Assembly: GCA_902783435.1 (NCBI GenBank)
Contig: CACZQV010000061.1
Location: 1 to 9,324 of the forward strand
Source of the DNA: an uncultured Erysipelotrichaceae bacterium
GTDB taxonomy: Bacteria > Bacillota_I > Bacilli_A > RF39 > UBA660
DNA length: 9,324 bases
Reading direction: 5' to 3'
Shown: in pieces, positions 6,035-9,324 of the stretch
Layout: every line of letters begins with the position of its first letter
Numbering within the stretch: the stretch's first letter is position 1
Made by a program: the position numbers and the translations under genes
Notes under the pieces: generated by a model
Told to the model about the DNA's origin: nothing
What the model saw: the letters and a program-made list of their open reading frames with translations, nothing else
Database searches by the model: none

Positions 6035-8176
6035 TTATTCTACAGTAAATTTAGGTGAAAGTTTTAAATTTATTTCCATACCAGGAGTAATAGGAGTATT
6101 TTCACCTATACTTTGTTCTGTAACATATCCTACACCTTCTAAATTTACTTTTACTCCAAGTTTTTGAAGTAAATCCTTAGCTACTTTAGAAGACATACCA
6201 ACTACATTAGGTATAGTAATATTACTATCATTAGTAATTAAATATACTGTATCATTATTAGTAATTATATCACTTTTATTAGGAGATTGTTTAATTACTT
6301 TTCCTCCATTACCTAAAACAACATAATGTATACCTTTAGAATCTAAATCTACCTTTACATTATCTAATTTCTTATTAACATAATTATCTAATTTATAACT
6401 CTTTATATCAAGAGAAGTATTACTTGTATCAGAATTACCATAATATTTAGAAATATTAGAAATAATTTCCTTAACTGCATTACTAACTGGTTTTTGACTA
6501 CCACCACTAGGTCTTTTTACAGAAGCATATATAATTATTTGAGGATTACTCTTAGGATAAATTCCTGCAAAAGATGAAATAATATCTTCTTGACCAGATA
6601 GATAACCACCACCTGTTTCATTAGCTATTTGAGCTGTTCCTGTTTTACCAATAAGTTCTCCACCATCTATTCTATAACCACTACCAGTATTACCTACTCC
6701 ATTAACACAATCATCCATTAAACTAATCATCTTATTAACTGTATTAGTAGAAGCAACTCTTTCTACTTCTTCTCTTTTATTTTCCAATATTACTTCACCA
6801 GTATCAGGATCTATTATTTTAGATACCAAATATGGCTTTAAAAGCATCCCATCATTAGTAAGTGGAGTTAATGCTTTTACATTTTGAATTGGAGTTGTTG
6901 TAATACCTTGACCAAATCCAGCATTATATATTTCTGTTTCATACTTAAAATCCAATTTACCTTTACTTTCATTAGGTAATTCAATACCAGTTTTACGACC
7001 AAATCCTAATTTTCTAAAATATTGACGTAACATAACGCTAGACATATGTCTATTAATAATATTAATAACTCCAACATTACTACTCATTGCATAACCTTTA
7101 TCAAAAGTAATATAACCCCAACCTGATCTATTCCAGTCACCAATCTCAGTACCATCACTAGTAACAAACACACCTGATTCATAAGATTCATTTCCATCAT
7201 AAACACCATTTTCCATAGCTGCCATATAAGTAAATGTCTTCATAGTAGAACCAGGTTCATATGGACTTTGAGCAAATACATCTAAATAATTTGATATATC
7301 TCTTTTATTAGGATCAAAACTAGGAGAAGATGAAGTACCTAAAACAGCACCTGTCTTCGCATCTAATACAGTAATAGTAAACCATTCCCAATCATAATCC
7401 TTATCAGAATTAGCAATTGCTTGATCTATAAAAAATTGAACATTAGAATCAATAGTTAAATAAATATCTTTACCTTGTATCGCATCTTTAGTAATAACTG
7501 GGGTATTAGCTATTCTATATCCTTTTAAATCCTTTTGATATGTAGTAGAACCAGCTTCACCCTTTAATATCCCATTATATTGCTTTTCTATACCCATTTC
7601 ACCAGTAATAGTACCATCTTCATTATTCTTAGTATAACCAATAGTATATGATGCAAAATTACCTTTAGGATAATATCTTTTAAAACTCTCAATAAAATCA
7701 AGTCCAGGTAAATTTAAGTCTTCTATTTGCTTCTTAGTAATTTCATTAAGCCCCCTACCTTTAGTACCAAATTCTACTTGATATACATTTTCTTTATTTA
7801 AATAATTAAGAACCTCATCCTTTTCCATTCCAAGTATAGGAGCTAACTTCTCAGCAGTTTCTTCCTTATTAACTACATGTTGAGGCCTTTTCTTATTAGT
7901 TGTGCGCTTCTTATCTAAATAAGCTATCAATTTATAAGAAGCAACATTCTGTGCAAGTATATCATTATCACTAGAATAAATACTACCACGTTTAGCTTCT
8001 ATTATATCTGTACGTGTAGTACGTTTAGAAGCCAAAGTCTTTAGATTAATTCCATCTATTTTATCACTCATTCCAAGTTGTATTACTCTTCCAATCATTA
8101 GGCAAAATAAAAGAAGAGAACCTAATATAAATAACTTGGAATATTTAATACTATTTTTTCTCTTCTTTTTTTTCAA
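6035..8176 (-). CDS. pbpB: Septal class B penicillin-binding protein (PBP2B/FtsI type) with two PASTA repeats
   Basis: This is a peptidoglycan D,D-transpeptidase cross-linking stem peptides at the septum, anchored in the membrane and acting outside. Residues 1-11 are basic, the span is at about 12-34, the N-terminal PBP-dimer region covers about 55-220 (AKRGSIY near 61), and the transpeptidase covers about 264-575. Catalytic motifs are all present: S310-T-M-K313 with the acylated Ser310, S365-S-N367, and K511-T-G513. Two PASTA repeats follow, about 592-649 and a clearer one at 652-710 (IPNVVGMSSKVAKDLL). The length of 713 residues and the two PASTA units match B. subtilis PBP2B better than SpoVD, which has one. 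The start is TTG at 8176, preceded by AGGATGTGAT; no ATG is available before the membrane span. Position after rsmH and ftsL supports the division role. The symbol is by analogy. Confidence 0.95.
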   Translation of the reverse strand: MKKKKRKNSIKYSKLFILGSLLLFCLMIGRVIQLGMSDKIDGINLKTLASKRTTRTDIIEAKRGSIYSSDNDILAQNVASYKLIAYLDKKRTTNKKRPQHVVNKEETAEKLAPILGMEKDEVLNYLNKENVYQVEFGTKGRGLNEITKKQIEDLNLPGLDFIESFKRYYPKGNFASYTIGYTKNNEDGTITGEMGIEKQYNGILKGEAGSTTYQKDLKGYRIANTPVITKDAIQGKDIYLTIDSNVQFFIDQAIANSDKDYDWEWFTITVLDAKTGAVLGTSSSPSFDPNKRDISNYLDVFAQSPYEPGSTMKTFTYMAAMENGVYDGNESYESGVFVTSDGTEIGDWNRSGWGYITFDKGYAMSSNVGVINIINRHMSSVMLRQYFRKLGFGRKTGIELPNESKGKLDFKYETEIYNAGFGQGITTTPIQNVKALTPLTNDGMLLKPYLVSKIIDPDTGEVILENKREEVERVASTNTVNKMISLMDDCVNGVGNTGSGYRIDGGELIGKTGTAQIANETGGGYLSGQEDIISSFAGIYPKSNPQIIIYASVKRPSGGSQKPVSNAVKEIISNISKYYGNSDTSNTSLDIKSYKLDNYVNKKLDNVKVDLDSKGIHYVVLGNGGKVIKQSPNKSDIITNNDTVYLITNDSNITIPNVVGMSSKVAKDLLQKLGVKVNLEGVGYVTEQSIGENTPITPGMEINLKLSPKFTVE

Positions 8177-8179
8177 GAT

Positions 8180-8189
8180 ATCACATCCT
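8180..8189 (-). promoter_or_regulatory. Strong ribosome binding site supporting a TTG start
   Basis: The minus strand reads AGGATGTGAT, matching AGGAGGTGAT at nine of ten positions, three bases before TTG at 8176. This supports a non-ATG start for the PBP and suggests the rare start codon is offset by strong ribosome binding. Confidence 0.85.
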
Positions 8190-8194
8190 AATGA

Positions 8195-8497
8195 TTAGTT
8201 ATCTTCACTAACCGATTTTATATTACTATTATTATAACGCAATCCTTGTTGTTCTGCAACTTCCTGTATCTTAGTTAAAGAAGCTAACTCATCTATTGTC
8301 ATAGCTAATGACTCATTAGTTTTCTTTTGAGCTTCTATTTCTTTCTTTTGTTTTTCAACTTCAAAATTTACTTTAGCAAGTGTAGCCTTAGAAAAAACAA
8401 TTGAAACAGGAGCAATTACAAGTAAAAAAATCGCTAATGAATATATTAATTTTTCAAATTTAGACATCTTAACACGTTTTTTAACTTTCTTTGACAT
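8195..8497 (-). CDS. ftsL: FtsL-like cell division protein
   Basis: This is a 100-residue bitopic protein. Residues 1-16 are basic, one membrane span lies at about 17-37, a Lys/Glu/Gln-rich coiled coil runs from about 38 to 70, and the C-terminal signature LASLTKIQEVAEQQGLRY (71-88) is typical of FtsL. FtsL works with DivIC/FtsB and DivIB/FtsQ to activate the septal synthase FtsW-PBP. It is slightly shorter than B. subtilis FtsL. Sequence of FtsL is poorly conserved, but the position between rsmH and the septal PBP makes the call strong. The ribosome binding site AGGAGATGAT overlaps the TAG stop of rsmH, 11 bases before the ATG, indicating tight coupling; the PBP follows after 18 bases. Confidence 0.9.
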   Translation of the reverse strand: MSKKVKKRVKMSKFEKLIYSLAIFLLVIAPVSIVFSKATLAKVNFEVEKQKKEIEAQKKTNESLAMTIDELASLTKIQEVAEQQGLRYNNSNIKSVSEDN

Positions 8498-8508
8498 ATA
8501 ATCATCTC

Positions 8509-9324
8509 CTATTTTATTTTTTCTATAACTCTAAGTTTAGAACTTCTAGCACGAGGATTTCTTTCTAGTTCCTCCTCACTTGGAACTATTGCTTTATTTA
8601 CCACTAACTTAAAGTCAGGTAAATACTCTTCCGGAATATTAGGAAGACCTTTTATTCTTTCATCTATCTTACATTTCTCTCTAAAAATATTTTTAACTAA
8701 TCTATCTTCTAAAGAGTGAAATGTGATAACCGCTACTCTTCCACCTACATTTAATAATTCTAATGCTTGATTAATTGCAGGTTCTATAACATCTAACTCA
8801 TGATTTACTTCAATTCTAATTGCTTGAAATATTTGACGAGCAGGATGTTTATCTATTCTAAATTTCATAGGTACAGCAGTTTTAATTACTTCTACCAATT
8901 CAAGAGTTGTTTCAATTGGTTTATTACTTCTATACTCTACTATTTTTTTTGCAATATTATTTGAAAACTTATCTTCACCATATTTATTAAATATACGAAT
9001 AAGTTCCTCTCTACTATAATTATTAACTACATCATAAGCAGTTAATGAATTATTATCTCTATCCATTCGCATATCAAGCCTAGCATCTTCATGAAAAGAA
9101 AAACCTCTAGAAGCATCATCTAATTGAGGAGAAGAAACTCCTAAATCAAATAAAACTCCATCAACTCTTTCAACACCAAGTTTTTCAAGTTCTTCTTTCA
9201 TATGTACAAAGTTGCTTTTGATGATAGTGAAGTTAGTACCGACCTTAGAGAGACGATCGGTACTATGCCGAATTGCTTCACTATCTTGGTCAAAGGCGAA
9301 TAAATAACCCTTTTTTATTCTATC
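8509..9324 (-). CDS. rsmH: 16S rRNA (cytosine(1402)-N(4))-methyltransferase RsmH (5' end outside window)
   Basis: RsmH (MraW) transfers a methyl group from S-adenosylmethionine to N4 of C1402 in 16S rRNA. The frame is open from the right edge for 271 codons before TAG; the N-terminus with the glycine-rich SAM motif, some 35-45 residues, lies outside. Visible signatures are YLFAFDQDSEAI (7-18), DGVLFDLGVSSPQLD (about 55-69), RGFSFHEDARLDMRMD, HPARQIFQAIRIEVN, GGRVAVITFHSLEDR and the C-terminal NPRARSSKLRVIEK. An ATG at 9201 should not be taken as the start, since the homology clearly continues upstream of it. It is the first visible gene of the division operon, overlapping the ftsL ribosome binding site. 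The segment upstream of 9201 is unusually GC-rich with C-ending codons and contains a nested inverted repeat. Confidence 0.96.
   Translation of the reverse strand, partial: DRIKKGYLFAFDQDSEAIRHSTDRLSKVGTNFTIIKSNFVHMKEELEKLGVERVDGVLFDLGVSSPQLDDASRGFSFHEDARLDMRMDRDNNSLTAYDVVNNYSREELIRIFNKYGEDKFSNNIAKKIVEYRSNKPIETTLELVEVIKTAVPMKFRIDKHPARQIFQAIRIEVNHELDVIEPAINQALELLNVGGRVAVITFHSLEDRLVKNIFREKCKIDERIKGLPNIPEEYLPDFKLVVNKAIVPSEEELERNPRARSSKLRVIEKIK
9223..9285. repeat. Nested inverted repeat inside rsmH
   Basis: Outer arms GATAGTGAAG (9223-9232) and CTTCACTATC (9276-9285) are perfect ten-base complements. Inner arms TAGTACCGA (9234-9242) and TCGGTACTA (9257-9265) are perfect nine-base complements. 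In the mRNA the inner stem can grow by a U-G wobble and a C-G pair, leaving a ten-base loop. Inner and outer stems are separated by one base on one side and ten on the other, so a bulged hairpin is possible. It lies wholly within the coding frame. Confidence 0.75.

Noticed and set aside
5937..6167. Plus-strand open frame of 76 codons
   Set aside because: It lies antisense across the junction of the PBP and 176-residue genes and has no independent support.
6035..8176. SpoVD (sporulation PBP) identity
   Set aside because: Two PASTA units and a length of 713 residues fit the division PBP2B type better; no sporulation gene is seen nearby.
8509..9201. ATG at 9201 as the RsmH start
   Set aside because: The upstream 41 codons are open and encode conserved RsmH sequence (YLFAFDQDSEAI), so the true start is outside the window.

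Overview
This is a very AT-rich window in which every supported gene lies on the minus strand, so the biological order runs from the right edge to the left edge. The division genes at the right, short spacers, RpoD-type promoters (including a perfect TTGACA-17-TATAAT) and Shine-Dalgarno (SD) sequences close to AGGAGGTGAT point to a low-GC Gram-positive bacterium. A walled relative of Bacilli, Erysipelotrichia or the Mollicutes (for example a gut RF39-like lineage) fits best; this placement is inference. The eight visible stop codons are TAA (six) or TAG (two). All five Trp codons I could read are TGG and no frame is broken by TGA, so the standard bacterial code fits.

Block 1 (9324 to 5463) is a cell-division operon: rsmH (5' end outside the window), an ftsL-like gene, a class B PBP of the PBP2B/FtsI type with two C-terminal PASTA repeats, then a small membrane-anchored protein with a predicted extracellular beta-sandwich. 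A strong terminator follows. In typical Bacilli dcw clusters murE and/or mraY would follow the PBP; here they do not.

Block 2 (5461 to 3531) starts with a consensus promoter directly after that terminator. It encodes a 451-residue single-pass surface protein and, one base downstream, a 168-residue anchored protein. The latter resembles the small protein ending block 1 in architecture and in a few short motifs. A terminator overlaps its stop codon.

Block 3 (3523 to 1575) is a single-gene unit with its own promoter. The 624-residue protein has a long coiled-coil, acidic cytoplasmic half with four 16-residue tandem repeats, one membrane span and an SH3-like extracytoplasmic tail. A terminator overlaps its stop codon.

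Block 4 (1540 to the left edge) has an extended -10 promoter, a DUF1292-family gene and a long coiled-coil protein. The latter's C-terminal half is an array of YDLVE-type repeats and runs off the window.

The layout suggests a division/cell-wall enzyme operon joined to a set of poorly described envelope proteins. The most unusual spots are a GC-rich patch with a nested inverted repeat inside rsmH, the pair of look-alike small anchored proteins, and the two repeat-bearing coiled-coil proteins. No tRNA, rRNA, CRISPR array or insertion sequence was seen. No gene-free stretch exceeds about 110 bases.
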